From: Loripinus fragilis
Taxonomy: Eukaryota; Mollusca; Bivalvia; Lucinida; Lucinidae
Assembly (NCBI GenBank): GCA_964019695.1
Contig: OZ026527.1
Span: 78,782,831 to 78,846,830, forward strand
Direction: 5' to 3'
DNA: 64,000 bases
Positions 37,447 to 48,860 of this stretch are shown in pieces. Under the pieces are notes generated by a model. That model ran no database searches and had not been told where the DNA came from. It was given only the letters and a program-made list of their open reading frames with translations. Every line of letters begins with the position of its first letter. Positions within the stretch are counted from its first letter, which is position 1. The translations under genes and the position numbers were made by a program.

Positions 37447-40303
37447 GACAATTCCTGCATCCACTGTCCGCTAATTTTCTGTGTCTGCTGTCTGTTAGAG
37501 TCTCCTGCAAAGGGCTCAATTCCTGCATCCACTGTCCGCCAATTTTCTGTGTCTGCTTTCTGTTAGAGTCTCCTGCAAGGGGCTCAATTCCTGCATCCAC
37601 TGTCCGCTAATTTTCCTTGTCTGCTGTCTGTTAGAGTCTCATGCAAGGGGCTCAATTTCTGAATCCACTGTCCGCTAATTTTCCGTGTCTGCTGTCTATT
37701 AGAGTCTCCTGCAAGGGGCTCAATTCCTGCATCCACTGTCCGCTAATTTTCCGTGTCTGCTGTCTGTTAGAGTCTCCTGCAAGGGGCTCAATTCCTGCAT
37801 CCACTGTCCGCTAATTTTCCGTGTCTGCTGTCTGTTAGAGTCTCCTCTAAGGGGCTCAATTCCTGCATCCACTGTCCGCTAATTTTCCGTGTCTGCTGTC
37901 TGTTAGAGTCTCCTGCAAGGGGCTCAATTCCTGCTTCCACTGTCCGCTAATATTCCGTGTCTGCTGTCTGTTAGAGTCTCCTGCAAGAGGCTCAATTCCT
38001 GCTTCCACTGTCTGCTAATTTTCCGTGTCTGCTGTCTGTTAGAGTCTCCTGCAAGGGGCTCAATTCCTGCATCCACTGTCCGCTAATTTTCCGTGTCTGC
38101 TGTCTGTTAGAGTCTCCTGCAAGGGGCTCAATTCCTGCATCCACTGTCCGCTAATTTTCCGTGTCTGCTGTCTGTTAGAGTCTCCTGCAAGGGGCTCAAT
38201 TCCTGCATCCACTGTCCGCTAATTTTCCGTGTCTGCTGTCTGTTAGAGTCTCCTGCAAGGGGCTCAATTCCTGCATCCACTGTCCGCTAATTTTCCGTGT
38301 CTGCTGTCTGTTAGAGTCTCCTGCAAGGGGCTCAATTCCTGCATCCACTGTCCGCTAATTTTCCGTGTCTGCTGTCTGTTAGAGTCTCCTGCAAGAGGCT
38401 CAATTCCTGCATCCACTGTCCGCTAATTTTGCGTGTCTGCTGTCTGTTAGAGTCTCCTGCAAGGGGCTCAATTCCTGCATCCACTGTCCGCTAATTTTCC
38501 GTGTCTGCTGTCTGTTAGAGTCTCCTGCAAGGGGCTCAATTCCTGCATCCACTGTCCGCTAATTTTCCGTGTCTGCTGTCTGTTAGAGTCTCCTGCAAGG
38601 GGCTCAATTCCTGCTTCCACTGTCCGCTAATTTTCCGTGTCTGCTGTCTGTTAGAGTCTTCTGCAAGGGTCTCAATTCCTGCATCCAATGTCCGCTAATT
38701 TTCCGTGTCTGCTGTCTGTTAGAGTCTCCTCTAAGGGGCTCAATTCCTGCATCCACTGTCCGCTAATTTTCCGTGTCTGCTGTCTGTTAGAGTCTCCTGC
38801 AAGGGGCTCAATTCCTGCTTCCACTGTCCGCTAATATTCCGTGTCTGCTGTCTATTAGAGTCTCCTGCAAGGGGCTCAATTCCTGCTTCCACTGTCCGCT
38901 AATTTTCCGTGTCTGCTGTCTGTTAGAGTCTCCTGCAAGGGGCTCAATTCCTGCATCCACTGTCCGCTAATTTTCCATGTCTGCTGTCTGTTAGAGTCTC
39001 CTGCAAGGGGCTCAATTCCTGCATCCACTGTCCGCTAATTTTCCGTGTCTGCTGTCTGTTAGAGTCTCCTGCAAGGGGCTCAATTCCTGCATCCACCGTC
39101 CGCTAATTTTCCGTGTCTGCTGTCTGTTAGAGTCTCCTGCAAGGGGCTCAATTCCTGCATCCACTGTCCGCTAATTTTCCGTGTCTGCTGTATGTTAGAG
39201 TCTCCTGCAAGGGGCTCAATTCCTGCATCCACTGTCCGCTAATTTTCCGTGTCTGCTGTCTGTTAGAGTCTCCTGCAAGGGGCTCAATTCCTGCATCCAC
39301 TGTCCGCTAATTTTCCGTGTCTGCTGTCTGTTAGAGTCTCCTGCAAGGGGCTCAATTCCTGCATCCACTGTCCGCTAATTTTCCGTGTCTGCTGTCTGTT
39401 AGAGTCTCCTGCAAGAGGCTCAATTCCTGCATCCACTGTCCGCTAATTTTCTGGTCTGCTGTCTGTTAGAGTCTCCTGCAAGGGGCTCAATTCCTGCTTC
39501 CACTGTCCGCTAATTTTCCGTGTCTGCTGTCTGTTAGAGTCTCCTGCAAGGGGCTCAATTCCTGCATCCACTGTCCGCTAATTTTCCGTGTCTGCTCTCT
39601 GTTAGAGTCTCCTGCAAGAGGCTCGATTCCTGCATCCACTGTCCGCTAATTTTCCGTGTCTGCTGTCTGTTAGAGTCTCCTGCAAGAGGCTCAATTCCTG
39701 CATCCACTGTCCGCTAATTTTCCGTGTCTGCTGTCTGTTAGAGTCTCCTGCAAGGGGCTCAATTCCTGCATCCACTGTCCGCTAATTTTCCGTGTCTGCT
39801 GTCTGTTAGAGTCTCCTGCAAGGGGCTCAATTCCTGCATCCACTGTCCGCTAATTTTCCGTGTCTGCTGTCTGTTAGAGTCTCCTGCAAGGGGCTCAATT
39901 CCTGCATCCACTGTCCGCTAATTTTCCGTGTCTGCTGTCTGTTAGAGTCTCCTGCAAGGGGCTCAATTCCTGCATCCACTGTCCGCTAATTTTCCGTGTC
40001 TGCTGTCTGTTAGAGTCTCCTGCAAGGGGCTCAATTCCTGCTTCCACTGTCTGCAAATTTTCCGTGTCTGCTGTCTGTTTGTGTCTCCTGCAAGGGGCTC
40101 AATTCCTGCATCCACTGTCCGCTAATTTTCCGTGTCTGCTGTCTGTTAGAGTCTCCTGCAAGAGGCTCAATTCCTGCATCCACTGTCAGCTAATTTTCTG
40201 TGTCTGCTGTCTGTTAGAGTCTCCTGCAAAAGGCTCAATTCCTGCATCCACTGTCCGCTAATTTTCTGTGTCTGCTGTCTGCTAGAGTTTCCTGCAAGAA
40301 GCT
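37447..40303. repeat. 68-bp minisatellite, ~42 copies
   Basis: The block CTCAATTCCTGCATCC recurs every 68 bp (37515, 37583, 37651 and on). Monomers also contain ACTGTCCGCTAATTTTCCG and CTGTTAGAGTCTCCTGC. Variants are few: GCTTCC for GCATCC, AATATT for AATTTT, and TCTAAGG for GCAAGG. The edge copies are the most diverged. 68 is not a multiple of three, so open frames shift every monomer and no protein is implied. Confidence 0.96.
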
Positions 40304-41352
40304 CTCAACTATCATTTCACTCCGTTTAGAGCCTAGTCCCTGACCCTCAATGGATGCTAAGAAGCTTTAAATAGAGTATACAAGTCAGCTCTGTATACTT
40401 CTGGGTGAAATGAAAGTGTTTTTCGTGTCTGATTATAAAAGCAAACCAACACTTGCTGGTTGCATATTGCTGTTATTATCAGACATTACAAAACCTGGCA
40501 ACAAGGAGTCGGTTGGCATCCGATGATACCCCTGCCTCAGAGCAGCCAATACGGTTTCGACCGGGGGACCAGGTGCCTTGTAATTAAAACTGAATTCAGT
40601 CCAACTTCAATGGCTCGAACTCGTCGGTTCGAGTTCGACCCATCAATAGGTTCGATCAATACCTGGTCTGACAATTTTCAAGGGAGATACCTACTATATG
40701 TTTACCATGGACACCACGCTTTTATCGATTAAAGCTGCTAGTGCACGTGCCATCTGTCATTTATGTCAATTTACCCCTTTGCACACTAGAGTTAAAATTA
40801 TAAGCGACGGTTGTTTGCAATTACGCATCTGCGGATAGTAAATGCTGATCAATGCATTTGCTATCCCACCAGCTATCACGATTTAGTTGTCTGGTTTGTT
40901 GTTTTGTGTGCGATGACATACAAAATCGCCTGGATGTTTAAAACAAAGACGCAGATCAGACTGTATAGGTCAATTTTGACTGAGATGGATCAAAGATCAG
41001 ACGAGTCTACTTAGGAGCACAAGAAAGGTAAATAAGATTGTAACGGTTATTTCTCACCTAATACTTACTGCTCGTACTATCGACGTAACAAACTTTCCAA
41101 CAAATATGTAACGACATGACCAATACAACAACTACATGCTTAGTCGAGCGGTCAACGTCTTGAATTGCAAATATTCCCAGGAATGTTGCAACGTTAGAAT
41201 CCCAGAGTCCCAAGTACCTTTTTTTCATTAACATATTTTTTTGAGGGGGAGGGGGTAGGAATGGTAAATCTACTACCTTTGGGTATCAGTGAAATGACAA
41301 TAATTTTTTTTAGTACATTGTCATTTTATTGTAGAAAAATTATATCTGATAT
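40304..41352. other. non-repetitive stretch, no gene seen
   Basis: No splice-bounded or conserved-looking frame stands out. The one notable structure is an inverted pair, GACCAGGT near 40568 and ACCTGGTC near 40664, enclosing a smaller hairpin CGAACTCG...CGAGTTCG (about 40616-40638). This could be a decayed foldback or SINE relic. Confidence 0.5.
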
Positions 41353-41453
41353 TTTGTTTGTTTTGTATGATTCGATTCTTTACGTCCCATCAACAATCTT
41401 TCAGTTAAACAGGGACTGATCTTCCTGGATTGAACCAGTACTAAGCTAGGATA
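41353..41453 (-). mobile_element. 5'-truncated SINE
   Basis: Only the tail-proximal half of the SINE seen at 10799 is present: the blocks TTTACGTCCCATCAACAATC, CAGTTAAACAGGGAC and GAACCAGTACTAAGCTAGG. The tRNA-like head is missing. This is the pattern expected of incomplete reverse transcription. Confidence 0.85.
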
Positions 41454-41928
41454 ATATCGTATATTTTAATAAATTATGAAATAAAGTATATACCATGATG
41501 AAAATATATTGTTATTTATTGGGGAATAAATATAGTTTATATGATACTTGTAACTATTCTGCAGCCCTAGGTACTAGGGTGTGCATTTGACATTCTGTCT
41601 CTTTGACAAATTGTTATTTATAGAATTTATGCATCATCAGCTGTCCCAGACAAAATCTGGGCTCAGTTGTCATTTTTCTTGCTAGCTGTTTGCAGGACTG
41701 CATTTGGATACCCACCACCAACTCCTTTCTCCACCTTTGTTCAACATTTGGAAAGAAACAACCCAGAATATAGTTAGGAAATTGTAATTTACACTACTGG
41801 CACCTCCAGTAGTTTGAATTTACATTTTGATTTCAATGTAAATCTAGGGGGAATTTAATTTCTATCTGAAATCAACTCATTTCCTCCACATTGCAGGATC
41901 CGAATCATGCACTGACCTGCCTGCTTGT
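41454..41928. other. AT-rich stretch, nothing recognised
   Basis: No gene, RNA or repeat structure can be supported here. Confidence 0.5.
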
Positions 41929-42238
41929 ACTTACACCCTTTAAGCCTTCAAGCTGTCTGTCTGATTAACCTGTTTCAGTTAGGGGTCCGCAGACACAATT
42001 GGCTGGACCAAGTCCAACACAGACCAGCTCCTGTGCGGCACAGACAGTCAACCACCCTGACTTGCAGGCTCATACTCTGACATACTTAAACCCTTTAAGC
42101 CTTCAAGCTGTCTGTCTGATTAACCTGTTTCAGTTAGGGGTCCGCAGACACAATTGGCTGGACAAAGTTCAACACAGACCAGCTCATGTGCGGCACGGAC
42201 AGTCCACCACCCTGACTTGCAGGCTCATACTCTGACAT
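41929..42238. repeat. 155-bp tandem duplication
   Basis: CCCTTTAAGCCTTCAAGCTG at 41936 is repeated at 42091. The copies run on to GCAGGCTCATACTCTGACAT in both cases and differ at only a few bases (for example GACCAAGTCC against GACAAAGTTC). The period is 155 bp, so the frame open across it is not evidence of a gene. Confidence 0.93.
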
Positions 42239-42439
42239 AGTGCTCCACTAGATGCTAGGGCAGACCCAGCCTGGCGACCTTGGTGACTATAACTGTATCA
42301 GTCAGCTATCTCTTCAGATATTCGTGGCTATGCAGGTCCACCATGTGCAGGGTCAAAGTCAGCTGGAATCGGTTCTTCATGGCCAAAGTTATGTTGTAAT
42401 AGAATGATGTTAGTTTAATAAATGTAGAATCTGACCAGC

Positions 42440-42620
42440 ATTTTATCTTGAATTAAATCATATAAACAATAGAAAGAGCTGAAATGAGCACGCACCATAC
42501 ACTTGTATTGAAAGAATAAAAAGGCCCGACCGAGACTCGAACTCGCATTAAAGAAAAGAAATACTTGTACATTATTAGACTAACATTAATGTACTATTGC
42601 TTACCTATGGAGCTACAGAG
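42440..42620 (-). mobile_element. possible second SINE type, tRNA-like
   Basis: On the minus strand there is an A-box-like TAGCTCCATAGGTAAG (around 42603-42618) and, about 70 bp on, a B-box-like GAGTTCGAGTC (around 42535-42545), then GGTCGGGCC. The spacing is longer than in a normal tRNA, so it may be a decayed tRNA-derived SINE with an internal insertion. Chance resemblance is possible. Confidence 0.4.
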
Positions 42621-43696
42621 AAAGTTGAGTAAACAGTTGAAAGTTACCTATATAATTATGATAATGTTTGATGTAACTCCTATGATACCCCTTTATAACG
42701 GTTTCTACCTGTTTCCCCTTTCACGTGCTGTAAATTCGAATCGTCTGATCTTTGATCCGTCTGAGTTGAAATTCACCAATACACCCACACAGTCTGATGC
42801 CCATCTGAATCTAGTCAGCACACAGTGTTGGGGACACTATGGGCCCGCCAGTGAAACGTCATTCGAATGTTGTTGTGCTGGCGGGCTGATCATGGCCGCT
42901 TTTAGATGTTAAGCAGGAAATAAGAACATATGCCCCAGGCCCTGGAAGGGTTTTTAGGGATACAGGGATAGTGGCCAAAAACTTAAAGAGATATGGGATT
43001 TTTCTGTAAATATTTCAATTTCCGTAGTCAGATACGGATGCACAACTTTGTGGCTACAGGTTTTGACATATCAACCAAGGAATAGATAGGAAGGGAGCCT
43101 TTTGATGACATGAGCGCTATGGTCTGTTACGGTCTAATACGGAACACCACGGTTAAATACAGGAACGGAATACGGAGAGACACGTCTTATGGCGTGTGCA
43201 CTACGGATGAAGAACAGTTTGCTACGGTGCAAGTAAGGGCTAGCACAGATAAGAAGTGTCTTAAACGGATTGATACGAACCGCCACAGAGCAACACAGAC
43301 CTATCATTATAACCAATTCGTACATACAAAAACTGCCTCTGGGTTTAGAATTCAGGGGAGTGATCCAGGACAACGTGACCTCTTGTTTTAGAACTTTACT
43401 GAAAGTAAAATGTTAGTTTGCAACGACAAAATTTGGTTATTTTCAGAAGGAATTGGTAATCTTGACAAATTGTGTTAAGAGATGATTGTGATTATTCACT
43501 GTCAGATGTAGTAAACGGATAAGAACCTGATCAGACTGCATCATATAATCAGTTTGAGCGGGGTCTAAACCGCTCCATTTCCGTCACAAATACAATGTAG
43601 TATTGATTCAGGGAGGGGGTTATTTTGTAGAGTTTTCTTGCTACATAGGCTTGGCACCAGCTACTGTTTACCCTAAAAGAATATCAAAGTAAGAAA
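42621..43696. other. unassigned stretch, no gene supported
   Basis: It contains a 9-bp-stem hairpin, GCCCGCCAG...CTGGCGGGC (about 42843-42887). Open frames of 115 and 93 codons exist, but their composition is unlike conserved protein and they lack recognisable motifs, so they are not called. Confidence 0.5.
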
Positions 43697-43760
43697 GGAG
43701 GCAAAGATCAGGAAACGATACAATAAGGCATACCCAAAACATATTTGAAATTTAAGCATA
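43697..43760 (+). mobile_element. head fragment of the ~230-bp dispersed repeat
   Basis: AGGCAAAGATCAGGAAACGA is followed by TACAATAAGGCA. This matches the first ~45 bases of the element at 50471, and homology then fades. Confidence 0.65.
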
Positions 43761-44561
43761 TCCTTAAAGATTTTCCAATTCAGAATATTTAATTAAATAA
43801 GACCTTAATATGACTCACAAAAATGTGGCGACCTACAAAGTTATCCACACAAAAAAATTCACACACCCAAAAAACTCTTAAAGCTCCAAAAATATCGCAA
43901 TTCAAAATTTCTCATATTTCTAACAGGTCTACTGTCAGGGTGTAAACTATGTCTACAATTAGTTGTCAGTTAACAATCGCCATACGAGACATTTCATTGA
44001 TGTGCATGTATGTGTGGATGTGGGCACGCATGAGTTTTTATTTACCTATAATTCGAATGGCTATTTAATGTTTACATTGTCATAAGAAGTGCGATCTTTG
44101 TCTATCTCTAAGTATTTTCTATATAGACTATGCTTAGGGCGTAGACTGTGCTTTCAATGGATTTCTCTTTTTACCAATGGTCCAGAAGTTCACATATCCC
44201 GCAGTCGACGTGACATGTGGTTTTCTTATTTCCGGGCCAAAAGTGCAGTAATCAAACCCTTTGAGATGTATTGATATTATTTCTGGTAAAAAGAATGAAA
44301 TCATGAAATGTGGAATTGGTTAACCCTTTGAGTGCCAATCACAACAAAAGTCATTTGCCTTTGTCATCTGCTGAAATCTTTAAAACACCCAATTAAATAA
44401 GAATAGAATTATTTTATACCCAAGAAATCAGACAATTTATTGGATAAAATTTTTTACTTACATATCTGCCTGAATTGGCCTATAAGTTATGTTAAGTCAT
44501 GGACTCAGATACCTTACATTTCCTTTATGGTTTTATCACAGTAGCTTATCTGTGTGTACTA
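43761..44561. other. AT-rich stretch, nothing recognised
   Basis: No frame, RNA or repeat with support was found. Confidence 0.5.
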
Positions 44562-44665
44562 CACAGGCTTAGTAGCTGAGCCTGTGCATCACACAGCCTT
44601 AGTAGCCTTAGTAGCTAACCCTGTGCATCGCACAGCCTTAGTAGCTAACCCTGTGCATTGCACAG
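44562..44665. repeat. 29-30-bp minisatellite, ~3 copies
   Basis: CTTAGTAGCTNANCCTGTGC followed by ATCRCACAGC is repeated at 44568, 44608 and 44638, with one extra 10-bp CTTAGTAGC step in between. Confidence 0.88.
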
Positions 44666-44667
44666 AC

Positions 44668-44900
44668 TTACTGAGCCACAACATGAGATTTCCAACAATG
44701 TGGTATGTTCAACTAGGCAAGGCTCAGATCAGCCTGTGCACTTGCAGTCTGATCAGAGCCTTTGCTAGTCGCATAAATATTTGTGTATTAAGCTATACTG
44801 ACAAAACATGATTTGGAGTTTCTAAGTTTAAAAGAGACTGCACCGGCTCGCCAGTCTTACACTTGCCAAAATACCTCGGTGTTGGAAACCACATCATGGC
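44668..44900. repeat. dispersed repeat with TTTCCAACAATGTGG
   Basis: The block ACATGAGATTTCCAACAATG near 44682 recurs near 46195 in the same sense and near 46755 inverted. The inverted form is partly echoed at 44881 (GTTGGAAACCACATCATGG). A companion block with GCCTGTGCA and CTGATCAGA is nearby in each. It is an old interspersed family of unknown class. Confidence 0.6.
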
Positions 44901-46010
44901 TCAAACCCCTGGAAAAGCTAGCCCTTTACACAGACACTATTGTTTGTTTTGATTGATGAATTGTTCCTTACCTCTGTTAGTGTTTCTCTTCATCTTGGTA
45001 TTTAAAACTTATTGTGGCATTTCCTGGTCATATAAACTCCTTGTCATACTGTTTTATGAACAAGGAGCCACATATCCTGATCATTGTATGGTATTTAACA
45101 CCCGTACATCTCTGATATACAGACTCTGGCAGCAGAGGATTATCTTGAGATAAAATCAAACGAATAACACAGGATTTAGAGTTAATTAACCTCTAGATAG
45201 TCATTATTACTGTTGTGTAATTCTAATTCCCTATGGTGAGGAATAAGGAATATTTCAATGTTGTATCTCTTTGAGGACTGTTAAGACTGTGTAACACAGC
45301 TATCAAACAATTGAGGTATACAGCAGTATTTAACACAATTTTTCGTCTGAATTTAACTCACTTTTAAGAGAATAATGTTCCCTGTCACATTTTTGTTTAG
45401 ATAAGTTATATTAGGATACCTTAATAACAATTTGATTTTTTTTCCTTTATAAATTTTTTTCTTCTTTAAATTTTCTGTAAAAATTGTGTTAACTATTGCC
45501 ACATACCTGAATATGTTTGTTATGGATCTGATCAAAGTTCATGGAGAAGGGTGACTTAATGCAACCCAATGACAAAGGAGAAAACAAAACATATAAAATG
45601 TTCATGAATTTATTGACAACATGAAAGTCAAGACAAAATCTGTAACTATACTAAAATTGGTAACTCAACCCAAAATATGGTGTAGCACAGCGTGTACTAC
45701 ATTGTGCATCCAGTGAAAACTCAGATCAACCTGTTCATACACCAAACCTGATTACAGTGTTTATTGGTCCCACAAGTAAGGTTAAATGTTAAATTGTTCT
45801 AAGCTCTCTATCGAACAATGAATACTCTGATCAAACAAGGTGTAAATGCCGGCTGATCTGATTTTTCACTTGGTACATATATGGGCCACAACGCAACAAC
45901 TGTCTTCTGCCAGGGATTCAGTAAAAGCAATTTTCAATCCAGTCTCCTCTAGCTAGAAAATTTAAAATTTGATTGAAGTAGGTTTAGATATAATAATTTC
46001 CAATAAGTGA
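44901..46010. other. AT-rich stretch, nothing recognised
   Basis: No conserved frame or repeat structure is evident. Short open frames here look like chance. Confidence 0.5.
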
Positions 46011-46014
46011 ATAA

Positions 46015-46300
46015 TAAAGGTGCTGATCAGACTGCATTGATGGGCAGGCTGGCCTGCACCTTTGTTGTTCGCTAACACCTGAAGCAAGTTTTTCACATGT
46101 CGCGGCCAATGTGATAATTACAAATAGTGCTGTGATCCAGCTAAAAATACAATTACAGAGAATAGCAGTTAATTTGAACAGTATATGAGCCGTGACATGT
46201 GATTTCCAACAATGTGGTATTTTGACATAATAAGTAGATTCAGATGAGCCTGTGCAGCCTCTTTTTTCGCTTAAAAACTCCAAATGATGTTCAGTCAGTA
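46015..46300. repeat. dispersed repeat relics
   Basis: GCTGATCAGACTGCA and GGCAGGCTGGCCTG occur near 46020. The TTTCCAACAATGTGGTAT block occurs near 46203. Both are relatives of the sequences at 44668 and 46693. Confidence 0.55.
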
Positions 46301-46318
46301 GCTTAACAGTCATCGAAT

Positions 46319-46511
46319 ATTCTAATGCACTTGATTTTGTAACGCGACGTCTGATTGGATAACGTCAAAAATTTGCGACAGTATATCCTGCGATATACTG
46401 TCGGAAATAGTTTGACGTCATTAATTACGTCACATATCGTTGGATGACGTGCGGCTTTTGTGGTTTGTAACGATCCATTTTGGGGACGAAACTGCAGAAA
46501 TGCATTAGAAT
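46319..46511. mobile_element. module X: MITE-like, TIR ATTCTAATGCA
   Basis: The termini are ATTCTAATGCAC and its inverted form GCATTAGAAT. Inside is CGACAGTATATCCTGC followed by GATATACTGTCG, a small palindrome, then a perfect TGACGTCA (46413-46420) and ATTGG, an inverted CCAAT. Copies occur at 56586-56832 and at the right of 62492-62818, each next to module Y. No coding capacity. TGACGTCA is the consensus CRE/ATF site; activity is not shown. Confidence 0.85.
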
Positions 46512-46677
46512 GGGGATAACCATATTCAAAATTTTAATTTGGGGAGGTATATCGTCGTATATACGTTCGGAAATCACGTTTTACGGCTCCGCTCGCGCGT
46601 CGCCGTAAAACTAAATTTCCGACCGTATATCCGACGATATACCTCCCCAAATTAAAATTTTGAATACAGTTATCCCC
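46512..46677. mobile_element. module Y: long palindrome, GGGGATAAC ends
   Basis: GGGGATAACCATATTCAAAA on the left is mirrored by TTTTGAATACAGTTATCCCC on the right. The whole 166 bp is a foldback, with arms also containing GGGGAGGTATATCGTCG and its complement. It abuts module X directly. Confidence 0.9.
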
Positions 46678-46692
46678 TCATTCAAGCGACTT

Positions 46693-46790
46693 GCAATGGA
46701 TCAGACTGGGCATATGCCCAGGCTGGCCTGAGCCTTTGTTGGTCACATATACCACATTGTTGGAAATCTCATGTCGTGGCTCATATTTGA
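46693..46790. repeat. dispersed repeat, inverted copy
   Basis: GGCTGGCCTGAGCCTTTGTT and ACCACATTGTTGGAAATCTC are the inverted forms of blocks around 44670-44760 and 46020-46210. Confidence 0.6.
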
Positions 46791-47028
46791 TTCAATGAAC
46801 AGCCAAAATTGTCAACTAAGAGTCTTTTGAAAAGTTCAATTAATTCTTTTACCCTTTCTAGAACAGAGATTCATGAACAATTAGTAAAATAAACAGTGAA
46901 GACCCATATGAAATGGTGCAGAATGTGGTATTTAATCAGGCTCTACACTGTTTGATTTGACCAAATCAATCTTCAACAAAGCTAAATGTGTTTGCAAATT
47001 ATAACTTTTCATCCCTCTTTATATACAT

Positions 47029-47218
47029 TTTTTTGCTTGTTTGTTTGTTTGATTTGATTCGTTGTGTCACATCAACAATCTTTCAGTTAAACAGGGACGG
47101 GTCTTCCAGCACTAGGCTAGGATAAATGTGTCTTGCTCAAGGACCACAACACAGTGACACCGGTGAGGCTCAAACCCATGGCCCTTCAGTCTTGAGTCAA
47201 GCACTCTACCACTGAGCT
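47029..47218 (-). mobile_element. SINE, nearly full length
   Basis: The order is the same as at 10799: a tail of TTGTTTG repeats, then ATCAACAATCTTTCAGTTAA, then AAATGTGTCTTGCTCAAGG, then a tRNA-like head. The head is decayed, with CAAACCC in the B-box region and the first ~10 bases lost. About 15 bp of the core are deleted relative to the copy at 10799. No clear target duplication is seen, so this is an older insertion. Confidence 0.88.
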
Positions 47219-47999
47219 TGTATCTATAGAAATTTCCATTTGTATAGAAAAGGTTTAATTCATTTGTAGATACATGTAATTGGTATACACCAATACCATG
47301 AACAAAAAATAAATGTACCCGACATATTTAATCAACGAAATGAGTGTGTGTGTTCAGCAAAGACTAAGCTCTGACGGGGCATCTCTCTTAAATGGCAGTC
47401 GTCACATATATCAATAAGCTGATTTATTAAATGTGTTTTCAAACTGACAGCAAAGAGTCTGACTGCAAAGTTTTCCAATATTGAAATGGGATAACTATTC
47501 AAGAATTTAAGGAAGTGTTTCATCTTTGAACAAATTTGAAATTGCCATTACTCATTTATTTCTCATTATATTTTGTAATGAATGATGTACATAATTTATT
47601 CTGATCTCCATGAATACGCAGTCAGCTAGAAAATAGCTCTTAATATTATTCGCTGGTTTGAAATAGTCTCTAAAGATGAGTATTCAAATTTTAAGCATTT
47701 AAAAATGCTGTCTGGAACGAAATGTTCTGAATTGTTCTTGAACTGTTTAAAGACTTGGAACCTACTTTATAAATTGTAAATAAATAATAAGAGAGTGTTA
47801 TGTTAGAAAATAAAGAATTTCAGGTTGATATTTATTTTTTTGAAGCAACTTGAACATAAATTCTAGGGTTTACAGTTTCCATGGCAACACTAAATTGTGT
47901 GCAAAATACACAAATGCAATATTTGGTGATCAATATATACTTGAAATGTCAACATTGAGTTATGAGAATTCATTTTTCACAATTTTTCAAGAGCATGGA
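47219..47999. other. AT-rich stretch, nothing recognised
   Basis: A 63-codon open frame on the minus strand lacks recognisable features and is not called. Confidence 0.5.
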
Positions 48000-48600
48000 A
48001 TATATGGATCACACGTTTTAAACATCGTCCGAGGGACCATGCAAGTGTTAATGCAATGAAACAAACACGTTTGATCGTTATTCTTGCATATCTTACCTGA
48101 TTTCAGCATAAACGGTGCTGAAAACGTTGCTTATACATTAAATATCTCTTTTCTTACACTTGATTTCTCAAAACAAAATGGCTTCAGCGTCAAACTTTCG
48201 AACGTCATTACGTCGTCAAAACGTCATATATATGCGTGCAACGTATTCGCGAACGAAAACATCGGCGAAACGATCAGTCACGGCCGCAACGCTTTCCAGT
48301 GTAATGTCATGCATGCACATCAGGGCCCAGTTTAGTTTTTTCAAGTAAAAGCCATGTTCAAACAGCACATGAATCTCATGATTTGAACTTGGATTTTGCG
48401 GCTTCAAACAGCTCGGCGTAACATATTCCCATGCAAGAATATAGGGATCACACATGTTTTTTTATGTATTAACATTTGCCGGGTCCTGAGGAAGCTGTTT
48501 GAACACGAGGCCGTAAGGCCGAGTGTTTAAACATCGTCCGAGGGACCCGGCAAGTGTTAATGCAATGAAACAAACATGTGTGATCGTTATATCTAACAAC
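48000..48600. mobile_element. foldback element cluster
   Basis: A hairpin spans about 48465-48560. ACATTTGCCGGGTCC on the left pairs with GGACCCGGCAAGTGT on the right, around an inner stem GAGGCCGTAAGGCCGAGTG. The right arm (ATCGTCCGAGGGACC, AAGTGTTAATGCAATGAAAC) is repeated in direct orientation near 48023-48060. Between the two lies a stretch rich in ACGTCA/CGTCATTACG motifs (about 48205-48235). The likely reading is one or two damaged foldback transposons. Confidence 0.7.
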
Positions 48601-48664
48601 TTCTCACTATAGGCCATGATTGCCAAGTGGCTGTAGATAAGCATGGCATTGTCAAAAGTTTTAC

Positions 48665-48790
48665 CCCATCCCCTTTAGTGCTGCAGCAGACCTACCATAT
48701 TGTGACACATACCGGTCCCCACAGGGTAACAAGCAGCAACATATATCAAATTAAAGCTCAGAGCCTTGGGAGTTCAAAATTGCATGATGC
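48665..48790 (-). repeat. repeat fragment, inverted relative of 53590-53700
   Basis: TCCCCACAGGGTAACAAGCA with the following ATATATCAAATTAAAGCT is the inverted form of bases at about 53600-53645. It is an isolated fragment of the element that also contains the 128-bp minisatellite. Confidence 0.7.
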
Positions 48791-48860
48791 CACTGTCAGG
48801 ACTGAGGGCGAAATTTTTTACGGCCCTTCAACAGAGGGTACCCCTAATACCCTTGTCTGA

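Noticed and set aside
37447..40303. 68-bp array as a CRISPR-like array
   Set aside because: There are no variable spacers; whole monomers repeat with scattered point changes, and the context is eukaryotic. It is a minisatellite.
42565..42912. 115-codon open frame
   Set aside because: No recognisable motif, low-complexity start, and partial overlap with a tRNA-like relic; no evidence beyond length.
43110..43391. 93-codon open frame, with another open on the opposite strand
   Set aside because: Both strands are open over the same bases, with no domain-like features.
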